Of a stretch of DNA of 64,000 nt, positions 53,271 to 61,639 are shown in pieces (the stretch's first letter is position 1; every line of letters starts with the position of its first letter). Origin of the DNA: Embleya sp040605455. Lineage in GTDB: Bacteria > Actinomycetota > Actinomycetes > Streptomycetales > Streptomycetaceae. The notes beneath the pieces were generated by a model. That model searched no databases and was not told the DNA's origin. It worked only from the letters and a program-made list of their open reading frames with translations. Location: assembly GCF_040605455.1 (NCBI RefSeq), contig NZ_JBEXCV010000013.1:1-64000 (forward strand), in the 5' to 3' direction. A program made the position numbers and the translations under genes.

Positions 53271-53321
53271 CCGGCCATCATCTCGCGCCCGGCCCGCCCT
53301 CGGGCCCTGGGGGCGCGCAAC

Positions 53322-53362
53322 GCACCGGGCGGGTCGCGTAGCGCACGCGACCCGCCCGGTGC
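53322..53362. terminator. 18-bp perfect hairpin
   Basis: Arms 53322-53339 and 53345-53362 are perfectly complementary over 18 bp, among the longest perfect stems in this window. On the minus strand it lies between the 56-aa peptide gene and menG, a good terminator or processing site for the upstream part of the quinone block. Confidence 0.7.
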
Positions 53363-53384
53363 GCGCCGTGCCGGCGCCGCGCGG

Positions 53385-53555
53385 TCACCGCCGCCCGACG
53401 CCACCGCCGACGCCACGCTTGTTGGCTCCGACACCGCCGCCGACGCGGCCGATGCGGGCGCCGATGCCCACGCCGCCACCGCCGCCGGTGCGACGGCCCC
53501 GACGACGCGGCGTCACGGCATGGACGATGGAACGAATGCGGGTAGCGACAGACAT
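53385..53555 (-). CDS. 56-residue Gly/Arg-rich basic peptide
   Basis: MSVATRIRSIVHAVTPRRRGRR followed by a run of Gly/Val/Gly-rich sequence (RTGGGGGVGIGARIGRVGGGVGANKRGVGGGVGRR). The ATG at 53555 is preceded by a very strong GGAGGAGGAGG site. It is basic and of very low complexity with no membrane helix. I recognise no family. It lies between the amidohydrolase and menG in the quinone block. Confidence 0.6.
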   Translation of the reverse strand: MSVATRIRSIVHAVTPRRRGRRTGGGGGVGIGARIGRVGGGVGANKRGVGGGVGRR

Positions 53556-53716
53556 GGTGTACCTCCTCCTCCCGAGCAGGCAGGGCCCGGGTCGAAAAAG
53601 TGCCTCGTGGGGAACCGTGTCGTCCCGACCATGCGCCTGCCCGGGGTCTGCGCGGCCATGCGTGCTCGTGCGGAAACGATCGCGCGCCACCCGGCACCAC
53701 CCCTTCGGGCCCACCG

Positions 53717-54961
53717 TCACCGCCGATGCACGAGCCGTCCGCCGAGCACGGTGGCCACGCACGACCCGGTGCCGTGCGCGAGCAGCGCCGCGTACGGGTC
53801 GCCCTGCGTCGGCACGTCGAACACCGCGAGGTCGGCGAGACCGCCCGGGCGCAACGTGCCCGCGCCGTCGAGGCCGCCCATCGCCGCCGCGCCGCCGACC
53901 GTGACCGCCTCGACCAGGCGCCGGTCCAGGTCGTCGGCGCGGTAGCCCTGACGGATCGCCAGTTCCCGGACCGCCGCCGCCTCTTCCCACATGTCCAGGG
54001 ACGGCGATGAGGCGAGCGAGTCGGTGCCCAGCGCGAGCGGCGCGTCCTCGGCCAGGTAGTCGGCGACCGGCGGCTCCCCCGCCGCCAGGATCGCGTTCGA
54101 GCGCACGCACAGCGCGACCGCCGTGTCCTGCTCGCGCAGCAGCGCGCGATCCTCGGCGGCCAGGTGCACGCCGTGCGCGACGTGCACATCGGGGCCCAGC
54201 CCGTCGAACCCGGCCAGGTAGGCCCCCGGGCCGCCGCCGCTGCCGCCGTCGAGCAGTTCCAGGGCCATCCCCACGGCCCGGTTCAGCTCGGCGAACCGGC
54301 CGGTGCCGTGCCGGATGAACTCGGCCTCGTGCGCGGTCTCCGCCAGGTGCGGGTGCAGCCGCAGTCCGCGCTCGCGCGCGATCGTCACGCACTCCTTGAA
54401 CACCGCCGTACCGACCGTGAACGGGGTGTGCGGCGACACGCCCAACGCACGCCCGCCGCTCGCCCCGTCCAGCGCGTCCAGGAAGGCCGCCCGCCGCCCG
54501 CCCACCCACATCGCGTCGTCCGCGATCACCTCGACATAGCTGATCCCGCGCAGCCCCGACCGGCCCACCGGCACGAGCACGCACGGATCGGTGACCACGT
54601 CCGCCACCGCCGTGGTCCCCGACCGCAACATGTGATGCACCCCGCGTCGCGCGCTCTCCTGCCACATCACCTCGGAGAAGTCGGCCCGCCGCGCGGTCAA
54701 CGTCCGAATCCACTCCGGGAAGGCCAGCCCGGACAGCGCGAGATCCCCGAAGTCGGTGTACTGCAGATGCGCGTGCGCGTTCACCAGCCCCGGCATCAGC
54801 ACCCCGCGCCAAACCCGCTCGCGCGCCCCCTCCGAACTCAACTCGCGCCGCGAGCCCACCGCAATGATCCGACCGTCCTCCACGAGCACGGCACCGTCAC
54901 GAATGGGCTCGGCATCCACCATCGGCAGGACAACGGGCGCAACATGCAGGGTCAACGACAT
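53717..54961 (-). CDS. Metal-dependent amidohydrolase, candidate aminodeoxyfutalosine deaminase
   Basis: 414 residues, cytosolic amidohydrolase fold: metal ligands NAHAHLQYTDF (~63-65), HPHLAETAHEAEF, VAHGVHLAAEDRALL and GTDSLASSPSLDMWEE. The last resembles the Asp of deaminase-type members (guanine/cytosine/aminofutalosine deaminases). In an actinobacterium an amidohydrolase of this kind deaminates 6-amino-6-deoxyfutalosine, the step between MqnE and MqnB; the position between mqnC and menG supports that role here, but the sequence alone does not prove it. Confidence 0.7.
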   Translation of the reverse strand: MSLTLHVAPVVLPMVDAEPIRDGAVLVEDGRIIAVGSRRELSSEGARERVWRGVLMPGLVNAHAHLQYTDFGDLALSGLAFPEWIRTLTARRADFSEVMWQESARRGVHHMLRSGTTAVADVVTDPCVLVPVGRSGLRGISYVEVIADDAMWVGGRRAAFLDALDGASGGRALGVSPHTPFTVGTAVFKECVTIARERGLRLHPHLAETAHEAEFIRHGTGRFAELNRAVGMALELLDGGSGGGPGAYLAGFDGLGPDVHVAHGVHLAAEDRALLREQDTAVALCVRSNAILAAGEPPVADYLAEDAPLALGTDSLASSPSLDMWEEAAAVRELAIRQGYRADDLDRRLVEAVTVGGAAAMGGLDGAGTLRPGGLADLAVFDVPTQGDPYAALLAHGTGSCVATVLGGRLVHRR

Positions 54962-54994
54962 GCGCCCATCATCCCAAGCCCCCTGCGACGCACG

Positions 54995-55028
54995 GAACCG
55001 CCGTCGAGCCGCGGGCCGACGGCGGTTC
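54995..55028 (-). terminator. Hairpin after the 30-aa membrane peptide gene
   Basis: A 12-bp perfect stem pairs 54995-55006 with 55017-55028, between the 30-aa gene stop and the amidohydrolase start. Confidence 0.65.
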
Positions 55029-55047
55029 GTGTCACGACGTGTCGCGG

Positions 55048-55140
55048 TTACGCCTGCTGCGTCCCGCGACGCTTGCGGGCGAGAAGCACACCACCGGCGC
55101 CGACCACCACGAGCGCGGCGGCCGCCCCGCCGATCACCAT
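55048..55140 (-). CDS. 30-residue single-pass membrane peptide
   Basis: MVIGGAAAALVVVGAGGVLLARKRRGTQQA: one membrane helix then a basic tail. The ATG at 55140 has GAGGG seven bases upstream. It follows mqnC by 14 bases on the same strand and ends in a strong hairpin, suggesting it is co-transcribed with mqnC. Function unknown. Confidence 0.6.
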   Translation of the reverse strand: MVIGGAAAALVVVGAGGVLLARKRRGTQQA

Positions 55141-55154
55141 GCGTCAGCCCTCGA

Positions 55155-56345
55155 CTAGCGGGCGTCGACGACCTCGAGTTCGGTGCGGGCGGTACCGCCG
55201 GCGAGGGCCGTGGAGGAGAAGTGCGAGATCACCTTGTCGTCGACCGGGTCGTTCGCCGGGTCGTCGTGCACGACCAAGTGGTTGTACGTGGTGTCGCGCT
55301 GGGCCGGGATCCGGCCGGCGGCGCGGATCAGGTGCAGCAGCTCCATCCGGTTGGAACGGTGCTTGGCGCCCGCGGAGGAGACCACGTTCTCCTCGAGCAT
55401 GACCGAGCCCAGGTCGTCCGCGCCGTAGTGCAGGGTGAGCTGGCCGGCCTCCTTGCCCGTGGTCAGCCACGAGCCCTGGATGTGCGCGACGTTGTGCAGG
55501 AACAGGCGGGCGACCGCGATCAGGCGCAGGTATTCGAGCAGGGTGGCCTGCGTCTGCCCCTTCAGGTGGTTGTTCTCCGGCTGGTAGGTGTACGGGATGA
55601 AGGCCCGGAAGCCGCCCGTGCGGTCCTGCACGTCGCGGATCATCCGCAGGTGCTCGATCCGCTCGGCGTTGGTCTCGCCGGTGCCCATCAGCATCGTCGA
55701 GGTGGACTCCACGCCCAGCCCGTGCGCTGTCTCCATGATCTCCAGCCAGCGCTCGCCAGACTCCTTCAGCGGGGCGATCGCCTTGCGCGGGCGCTCCGGG
55801 AGCAGCTCCGCGCCGGCGCCCGCGAACGAGTCCAGGCCCGCCGCGTGGATGCGCGTGATGGCCTCCTCGATGCCCACCCCGGACACCTTGGCCATGTGCG
55901 CGACCTCGGAGGCACCGAGCGAGTGGATGACCAGCTGCGGGAACTCGGCCTTGATCGCGGCGAACGAGCGCTCGTAGTACTCGACGCCGAAGTCGGGGTG
56001 GTGCCCGCCCTGGAACATGATCTGCGTGCCGCCGAGTTCGACCGTCTCCGCGCACCGACGCAGGATGTCGTCGATCTCCCGGACCCAGCCCTTCTCACTC
56101 TTGGGCGGGGCGTAGAACGCGCAGAACTTGCACGCGGTGACGCACACGTTCGTGTAGTTGATGTTGCGCTCGATGATGTACGTCGCGATGTCGACGGTGT
56201 CCGCGTAGCGCATGCGCCGCGCGGCGTCGGCGGCCCGGCCGAGCGCGTGCAGCGGAGCGTGTACGTACAGGGCGAGTGCCTCGTCGGGCGTGATCCGCCC
56301 ACCGCCGGCGGCCCGGTCCAGGACCGGCTGGAGATCGCTGATCAC
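55155..56345 (-). CDS. mqnC: Cyclic dehypoxanthinyl futalosine synthase
   Basis: 396 residues from the GTG at 56345, with GGAGG seven to eight bases upstream; length matches the family. A radical-SAM cluster site CVTACKFC (Cys ~68, 72, 75) is followed by HSLGASEV, the E-rich TSTMLMGTGET, and FIPYTYQPENNHLKG. It forms the cyclic intermediate in futalosine-route menaquinone synthesis. Its stop is 14 bases before the 30-aa gene. Confidence 0.93.
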   Translation of the reverse strand: MISDLQPVLDRAAGGGRITPDEALALYVHAPLHALGRAADAARRMRYADTVDIATYIIERNINYTNVCVTACKFCAFYAPPKSEKGWVREIDDILRRCAETVELGGTQIMFQGGHHPDFGVEYYERSFAAIKAEFPQLVIHSLGASEVAHMAKVSGVGIEEAITRIHAAGLDSFAGAGAELLPERPRKAIAPLKESGERWLEIMETAHGLGVESTSTMLMGTGETNAERIEHLRMIRDVQDRTGGFRAFIPYTYQPENNHLKGQTQATLLEYLRLIAVARLFLHNVAHIQGSWLTTGKEAGQLTLHYGADDLGSVMLEENVVSSAGAKHRSNRMELLHLIRAAGRIPAQRDTTYNHLVVHDDPANDPVDDKVISHFSSTALAGGTARTELEVVDAR

Positions 56346-56472
56346 GGGGAAGCCTCCGCATGGAACGAATACGAGTGGAACGGTTGCGCGTACGACGAGT
56401 GCGCGTCGAGCGGACGAGCGCCGAGCGGGTGGGCGCGGCACGAATGCTCGTGAACGAGCCTATCCGGCGCGC

Positions 56473-57366
<894 letters not shown>

Positions 57367-57523
57367 CTATGCCCGGGTGTACGGATCACCGGTACCGACC
57401 CGGGCCGGTGTCACCGAACAGGCACAACACCGCACGCGCGGCAGTGGCAGCGGCGTACGGGTGAGATTCTCGGATGCCGAGTCGATTCCACGGCGGTTCG
57501 ACCACAACGACGGAGGAAGCGCG

Positions 57524-58579
57524 ATGCACTCGTCCCCGGGCTCGTATCCGGGCCAGGGTGGCGGCTACCCGCCCCCGCCCCCGCCCTATGCGTCCACGCC
57601 CGCCCCACCGCCCGCATACGATCCGGGCGGCCCGTATCAACCGGGCGGTCCGGGCGGCGGCGGCTCCTACGGGCCTCCGCCTCGGCAGCCCTCGGGACCC
57701 GCGTACGGCGCGCTGCGCGGCACCGTCGCCGGGATCAGCCTGGTGCTGGCGGTGCTGCTGACGATCCCGGCACTGTCCGCATTGTGGCTGCGCTGGGAGG
57801 TGGTCTCCGAGCAGGGGTTCACCGACAACGCGGTCGCGCTGATCGACGAGTCGGCGATCCGCAGTGAGGTCGCCCGGCTGATGACCGACGAGGTGATCAA
57901 GCAACTCCCGACGACCGTGCGCGGTCAGGTACCGCGCGACGTGGTGCAGAGCGCGGTGAACGAGGAGATCGGCAAGCCCTCGTTCAAGGCGGTCTGGAAG
58001 GACGGCATCGCCACCGCGCACGACGTGGTGATGTCGTCCATCCTCGGTCGGGACAGCAAGAACGTCACAGCGGACGGCGACAAGGTGGTGGTCAACCTCA
58101 AGAGCCCGCTCGACGCGATCGTGCCCCGGCTGAACAAGGCCGGGATCCCGGTGTCGAAGGCGAGCCTGCCCACCAGCATCCCGATCGACCTGGCCCAACT
58201 GCCGCACGCCTCCGAGGCCAAGCAGGGCCGGGACGCGTTCCAAGCCGTCGACGACGCGGGCAAGTGGCTGCCGATCCTGACCGTGGCGCTGCTGCTGGTC
58301 GGCCTGGTGGTCGCGGTCAACCGGTTCCGCGCGCTGATCATGACCGGCGTCGGCCTGCTCGTCACAAGCGGCCTGCTGCTGCTCCTGGTATCCGCCGCGA
58401 GCGGGCCGATCGCCGACGATCTGGCCACCCGCAACACCTTGAACCGGGAGGGCATCGAGGCGATCTACGACGTGTTCACGGATTCGCTGACCACGATGGC
58501 CTGGTCGGTCCTCGCGGCCTCGATCGTGGCGATCGTGGTGGGCGCGGTCGGCCTGAGCCTGCGCGGACGCCGGCGCTGA
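57524..58579 (+). CDS. Membrane protein with Pro/Gly-rich N-terminus
   Basis: 351 residues from the ATG at 57524 with GGAGGA upstream. Residues 1-60 are Pro/Gly/Tyr-rich (PPPPPPYASTPAPPP) and probably cytoplasmic; a first helix follows, then a ~170-residue loop (ALIDESAIRSEVARLMTDEVIKQLP and SPLDAIVPRLNKAGIPVSKASLP), and three more helices near the C-terminus. Similar proteins are common in Streptomyces as uncharacterised envelope proteins. It is divergent from mqnA. Confidence 0.75.
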   Translation: MHSSPGSYPGQGGGYPPPPPPYASTPAPPPAYDPGGPYQPGGPGGGGSYGPPPRQPSGPAYGALRGTVAGISLVLAVLLTIPALSALWLRWEVVSEQGFTDNAVALIDESAIRSEVARLMTDEVIKQLPTTVRGQVPRDVVQSAVNEEIGKPSFKAVWKDGIATAHDVVMSSILGRDSKNVTADGDKVVVNLKSPLDAIVPRLNKAGIPVSKASLPTSIPIDLAQLPHASEAKQGRDAFQAVDDAGKWLPILTVALLLVGLVVAVNRFRALIMTGVGLLVTSGLLLLLVSAASGPIADDLATRNTLNREGIEAIYDVFTDSLTTMAWSVLAASIVAIVVGAVGLSLRGRRR

Positions 58580-58653
58580 CGAACACCGCGCACGGCGGCG
58601 CCGCGCGGGCACCACTGCGGAGCGCCGCGAACGGCGCGGCCGTGGGCGGCACA

Positions 58654-58689
58654 AGAGGGCGGGCCCGGAGCGATCCGGTCCCGCCCTCT
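58654..58689. terminator. Bidirectional hairpin after the Pro-rich membrane-protein gene
   Basis: A 10-bp outer stem pairs 58654-58663 with 58680-58689 and a 5-bp inner stem pairs 58665-58669 with 58674-58678. It lies between two convergent stops (58579 and 58721). Confidence 0.7.
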
Positions 58690-58720
58690 CCCACGCGGCT
58701 TCGGGGCCGCCGGCCCGGTC

Positions 58721-59212
58721 TCACGCCAGGTTGCGCGAGGAGGTGTCGTCGTCGTCCTGCTCGATGTGGATGTCGTCCACGGAGATGTCCACCTCGACCA
58801 CCTCCAGGCCGGTCATGCGCTCGATCGACTCGATCACGTGGTCGCGCACCGCCGCGGCGACCTCGGCGATCGCCGCGCCGTACTCCACCACAAGGCTCAG
58901 GTCGACCGCACACTGCTTCTCGCCGACCTCGACGCTGACTCCGCGCGCCGCGTCCGGACGACCGCCCGGTACGGCCTTGCGCATCGCGGCGAAGGCCCGG
59001 GAGACCCCACTGCCGAGCGCGTACACGCCCGGGATCTCGCGCGCAGCCAGTCCGGCGACCTTGGCCACCACTCCGTCCGCGATCGAGGTCCGCCCTCGGT
59101 CCGTTGCCAGTGCGGTCACCTCGGTGAGGTGTCCGGAGCCGGACGCCGACCGCTCGGGCCGGTGCGGACGGCCGGTGGTCTTGTCGGGTGTGTGGACGGG
59201 TGAGTCTGTCAT
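58721..59212 (-). CDS. Asp23/Gls24 family envelope stress protein
   Basis: 163 residues from the ATG at 59212. The Asp23 domain is clear: GRTSIADGVVAKVAGLAAREIPGVYALG, VEVGEKQCAVDLSLVVEYGAAIAEVAAAVRDHVIESIERMTGLEVVEVDISVDDIHIEQDDDD. The first ~45 residues are hydrophilic and disordered. Related proteins localise to the membrane under alkaline or cell-wall stress. It stands alone here. Confidence 0.88.
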   Translation of the reverse strand: MTDSPVHTPDKTTGRPHRPERSASGSGHLTEVTALATDRGRTSIADGVVAKVAGLAAREIPGVYALGSGVSRAFAAMRKAVPGGRPDAARGVSVEVGEKQCAVDLSLVVEYGAAIAEVAAAVRDHVIESIERMTGLEVVEVDISVDDIHIEQDDDDTSSRNLA

Positions 59213-59332
59213 GGCTGGAACCTCGTCTTTCGCCGCTTCGTGAGAGGTGCGGGCTTCCCTCACATGAGGAGTGACCCCTTCCCGATCGATTCGTCACGCA
59301 ATCCGGGCGAATTAATCCGATCGGCCGCGAAA

Positions 59333-59358
59333 GTGAATTGGAACATGTTTCATTTCAC
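59333..59358. promoter_or_regulatory. Dyad upstream of the SDR gene
   Basis: GTGAA at 59333-59337 and TTCAC at 59354-59358 flank the near-palindrome GGAACATGTTTC (59340-59351) about 90 bases before the SDR start. It is AT-rich against the local background, consistent with a regulator site. Confidence 0.4.
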
Positions 59359-59445
59359 GTCCGGCCAACCGTTCAGGAGGCTTGCTCCTGCGCGTCGGAA
59401 CCGCTTGTGATGGGACCCGTATACCCCGTCCAAGGAGGAAACACT

Positions 59446-60216
59446 GTGGAGCGGTTCCAGGATCGGCGCATCATCGTCACCGGTGGCGGCTCGGGCATCG
59501 GGCAGGCCACGGTGCTGCGGCTGCTGAGCGAGGCGGGCACGGTACACGCGGCGGACGTCAACGCCGACGGGCTGGAGAAGACCCGAGCGATGGCGGCGGA
59601 GAAGGGCGTGGACGCCCGGCTGAGCACGGGCGTGCTGGACGTGTCCGACGAGGACGCGGTCGGCACGGGCGTGGCCGAGGTGGTCGAGCGCCTGGGCGGC
59701 CTGGACGTGCTGGTGAACGCGGCCGGGATCCTGCGCGCCGGCCACACCCACACGTTCCCGCTCGAAAAGTGGAACCAGATCATCACCGTCAACCTGACGG
59801 GCACGTTCCTGATGACCCGCGCCGCGCTGCCCCCGCTCCTGGAGACCGGCAACGGCGTGATCATCAACTTCAGCTCCACGTCGGCGAGCTTCGCCCACCC
59901 GTACATGGCGGCCTACGCGGCCAGCAAGGGCGCGATCGACGCCTTCACCCACGCGATCGCACTCGAATACAGCCGTCAGGGCCTGCGCGCGGTCAACGTC
60001 GCGCCCGGCAGCATCTCCAGCGGCATCGTCGACGACACCCCGAACCAGGTTCCGGACGACGCCGACTGGGAACTCTTCGGCAAGCTGATGCCGATCATCG
60101 GCGAGGGCATGGCCCACCCCGACGTAATCGCCGGCATGATCGCCGCGCTCGCCTCCGACGACGGCAAATTCGTCACCGGCACATCCCTCCGCATAGACGG
60201 CGGCACACACGCCTAA
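59446..60216 (+). CDS. Short-chain dehydrogenase/reductase
   Basis: 256 residues from the GTG at 59446, with AAGGAGG eight bases upstream (stronger than any upstream start in the frame). SDR motifs: TGGGSGIGQA, NAAG, the NFSSTSASFA-YAASKG active site and the C-terminal GGTH end. Substrate unknown. The divergent gene 234 bases away is the Asp23 gene; no functional link is evident. Confidence 0.87.
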   Translation: MERFQDRRIIVTGGGSGIGQATVLRLLSEAGTVHAADVNADGLEKTRAMAAEKGVDARLSTGVLDVSDEDAVGTGVAEVVERLGGLDVLVNAAGILRAGHTHTFPLEKWNQIITVNLTGTFLMTRAALPPLLETGNGVIINFSSTSASFAHPYMAAYAASKGAIDAFTHAIALEYSRQGLRAVNVAPGSISSGIVDDTPNQVPDDADWELFGKLMPIIGEGMAHPDVIAGMIAALASDDGKFVTGTSLRIDGGTHA

Positions 60217-60256
60217 CCCGCCCCACCCCCTCGAACCGCCGGCCGAGCCAACCGGC

Positions 60257-60440
60257 CCGGCCGGCGCATGAGGCCAACCCAGCCCCGCCGGCGCATGAGG
60301 CCACCCAGCCTCGCCGGCGCTTGAGGCGAACCAGCCCGGCCGGCGCTTGAGGCCAACCAGCCCGGCCGGCGCTTGAGGCCAACCAGCCCCGCCGGCGCTT
60401 GAGGCCAACCAGCCCCGCCGGCACTTGAGGCGAACCCAAG
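60257..60440. repeat. Seven tandem copies of a 26-bp unit
   Basis: CCGGCGCTTGAGG-type units start at 60261, 60288, 60314, 60340, 60366, 60392 and 60418, with 26-bp spacing (27 for the first). The core CCGGCG(C/T)TTGAGG is a motif I recall as widespread between Streptomyces genes, but usually as a single copy. Located between convergent SDR and chaplin genes. Confidence 0.85.
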
Positions 60441-60499
60441 ACGACGGAGGGCGCCGTACCGGTCACCCCGTACAGCGCCCACCGCAAGGTGCCCGCGCG

Positions 60500-60742
60500 T
60501 CAGCCCTGATTGACGCAGACGTTCCCGAACGCCGGGTTCACCAGGCCGACCAGGTTGACACTGTTGCCACACACGTTCACCGGAACGTGCACCGGGACCT
60601 GGATGTTGTTGCCCGAACCCACACCCGGCGAGCCGACGGCCGCGCCGTCCGCCCCGGAGCCGGCGTTGGCGGCACCCATGCCCGCAGCGAGGATGCCACC
60701 GGCGGCGGCGGTGATGATGGCCGCCTTCTTGACCGTGTTCAT
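60500..60742 (-). CDS. Short chaplin (ChpE-like surface-active protein)
   Basis: 80 residues. A signal peptide (~1-27, AAIITAAAGGILAAGMGAANA) precedes a single chaplin domain: GSPGVGSGNNIQVPVHVPVNVCGNSVNLVGLVNPAFGNVCVN with its Cys pair at 58 and 76. Short chaplins are secreted and self-assemble into amyloid fibrils that coat aerial hyphae and spores. The ATG has GGAGGAAG upstream. No other chaplin or rodlin gene is in the window. Confidence 0.9.
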   Translation of the reverse strand: MNTVKKAAIITAAAGGILAAGMGAANAGSGADGAAVGSPGVGSGNNIQVPVHVPVNVCGNSVNLVGLVNPAFGNVCVNQG

Positions 60743-60759
60743 TCTTCCTCCATGTCACA

Positions 60760-60783
60760 GTGCCGCACGAACGGATGCGGCAC
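60760..60783 (-). promoter_or_regulatory. Inverted repeat in the chaplin 5' region
   Basis: GTGCCGCA (60760-60767) and TGCGGCAC (60776-60783) form a perfect 8-bp dyad just upstream of the chaplin ribosome site. It may be an operator or a 5' UTR stem that stabilises or regulates the message. The remaining 60784-60954 shows no gene. Confidence 0.45.
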
Positions 60784-60954
60784 GTGGGACAACGAAGGCT
60801 GCGGCGACGAGCAACGCCCGACCGTTCGGTTGCCCATCGATTCACCCCTGCGCGGACGGATGCTTGCGTCGTACGCCGGTGGCAGGCGCCCGCGCACCCC
60901 CGGCTCCACTCCTGCCCCACCGGGCGAACCGACCCCACCCACGCGAAACGATCG

Positions 60955-60986
60955 ACGCCCCGCAAAGCCGAGGCTTCGCGGGGCGT
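60955..60986 (-). terminator. Hairpin downstream of the acidic-protein gene
   Basis: A 9-bp outer stem pairs 60955-60963 with 60978-60986 and a 5-bp inner stem closes the loop. It lies ~80 bases after the stop at 61069 on the minus strand. Confidence 0.6.
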
Positions 60987-61068
60987 GGGGGACGTAGGGG
61001 TCGGTCTGCTGAGGGTCTGCGGAGTTCGAGGCCGCGCCCGATCGACCGGGGCACGAACCGTCGGGACG

Positions 61069-61389
61069 TCAGACGTCCTCGTCGCCCTCGTCATCGTCCT
61101 CGGGCAGGTACTCGGCGCCCTCGGACTGCCAGCCGGCCTCGCTCAGCTCGGTGCCGGCGATGTCCTCGACAAGGCTGAACGGGTCGATCAGGTACGAGAC
61201 CGACTCGGCCAGGTCGCTCTCGATCGCCGCGGTCGCGTCGGCCCGGTCGCCCGAGGACAGCTCCTCGTCCGCCTTGACGCTGTCCAGCGCCGCGGCACGC
61301 AGCGCGTCGGCGTCGGTGACCTCCAGCACGATTTCGAGGTTGAGCCGAATGTAGCGGGTCGTGGAGTCGGAGGAAGTCGCGTTTTCCAT
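61069..61389 (-). CDS. Small acidic hypothetical protein
   Basis: 106 residues, very acidic, with a C-terminal run of Asp/Glu (EYLPEDDDEGDED) and a compact core RYIRLNLEIVLEVTDADALRAAALDSV. No domain is recognised; I recall similar proteins in other Streptomyces. It is followed by a terminator hairpin and lies upstream of the DUF6126-like gene with an intergenic gap. Confidence 0.65.
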   Translation of the reverse strand: MENATSSDSTTRYIRLNLEIVLEVTDADALRAAALDSVKADEELSSGDRADATAAIESDLAESVSYLIDPFSLVEDIAGTELSEAGWQSEGAEYLPEDDDEGDEDV

Positions 61390-61444
61390 GAGCGCGAGCC
61401 TACGGGCCCGCGACCGGCCGCCGGCGCGCTGACGCGCCGTGCAC

Positions 61445-61564
61445 TCAGCGGTGGCCGTAGGTCACCGCAGTGAACATCAGTGCCCCGAAGACGACGGAGA
61501 ATCCGAGGATGTAGATCGCGATCCGGATCCACATCCCGGTCGCCCGGCTCTTCTCGCTCTCCAT
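61445..61564 (-). CDS. DUF6126-like 39-residue membrane protein
   Basis: MESEKSRATGMWIRIAIYILGFSVVFGALMFTAVTYGHR is a single-pass membrane protein. The ATG at 61564 follows a GAGGAG site. It lies 75 bases after the stop of the XRE-cupin gene; in Streptomyces such small membrane proteins (DUF6126) are regularly found next to that regulator type, which is the main reason for the assignment. Confidence 0.65.
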   Translation of the reverse strand: MESEKSRATGMWIRIAIYILGFSVVFGALMFTAVTYGHR

Positions 61565-61639
61565 CACGGCGAACTCCTCAGACTTGGGCGGGCGCGGACC
61601 CGGGCGGGCTCACCCGCGAGCGGCTCGGACACGAGCGGC

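Noticed and set aside
60257..60440. 26-bp repeats as a CRISPR array
   Set aside because: The units abut without spacers and match a known type of Streptomyces intergenic repeat.
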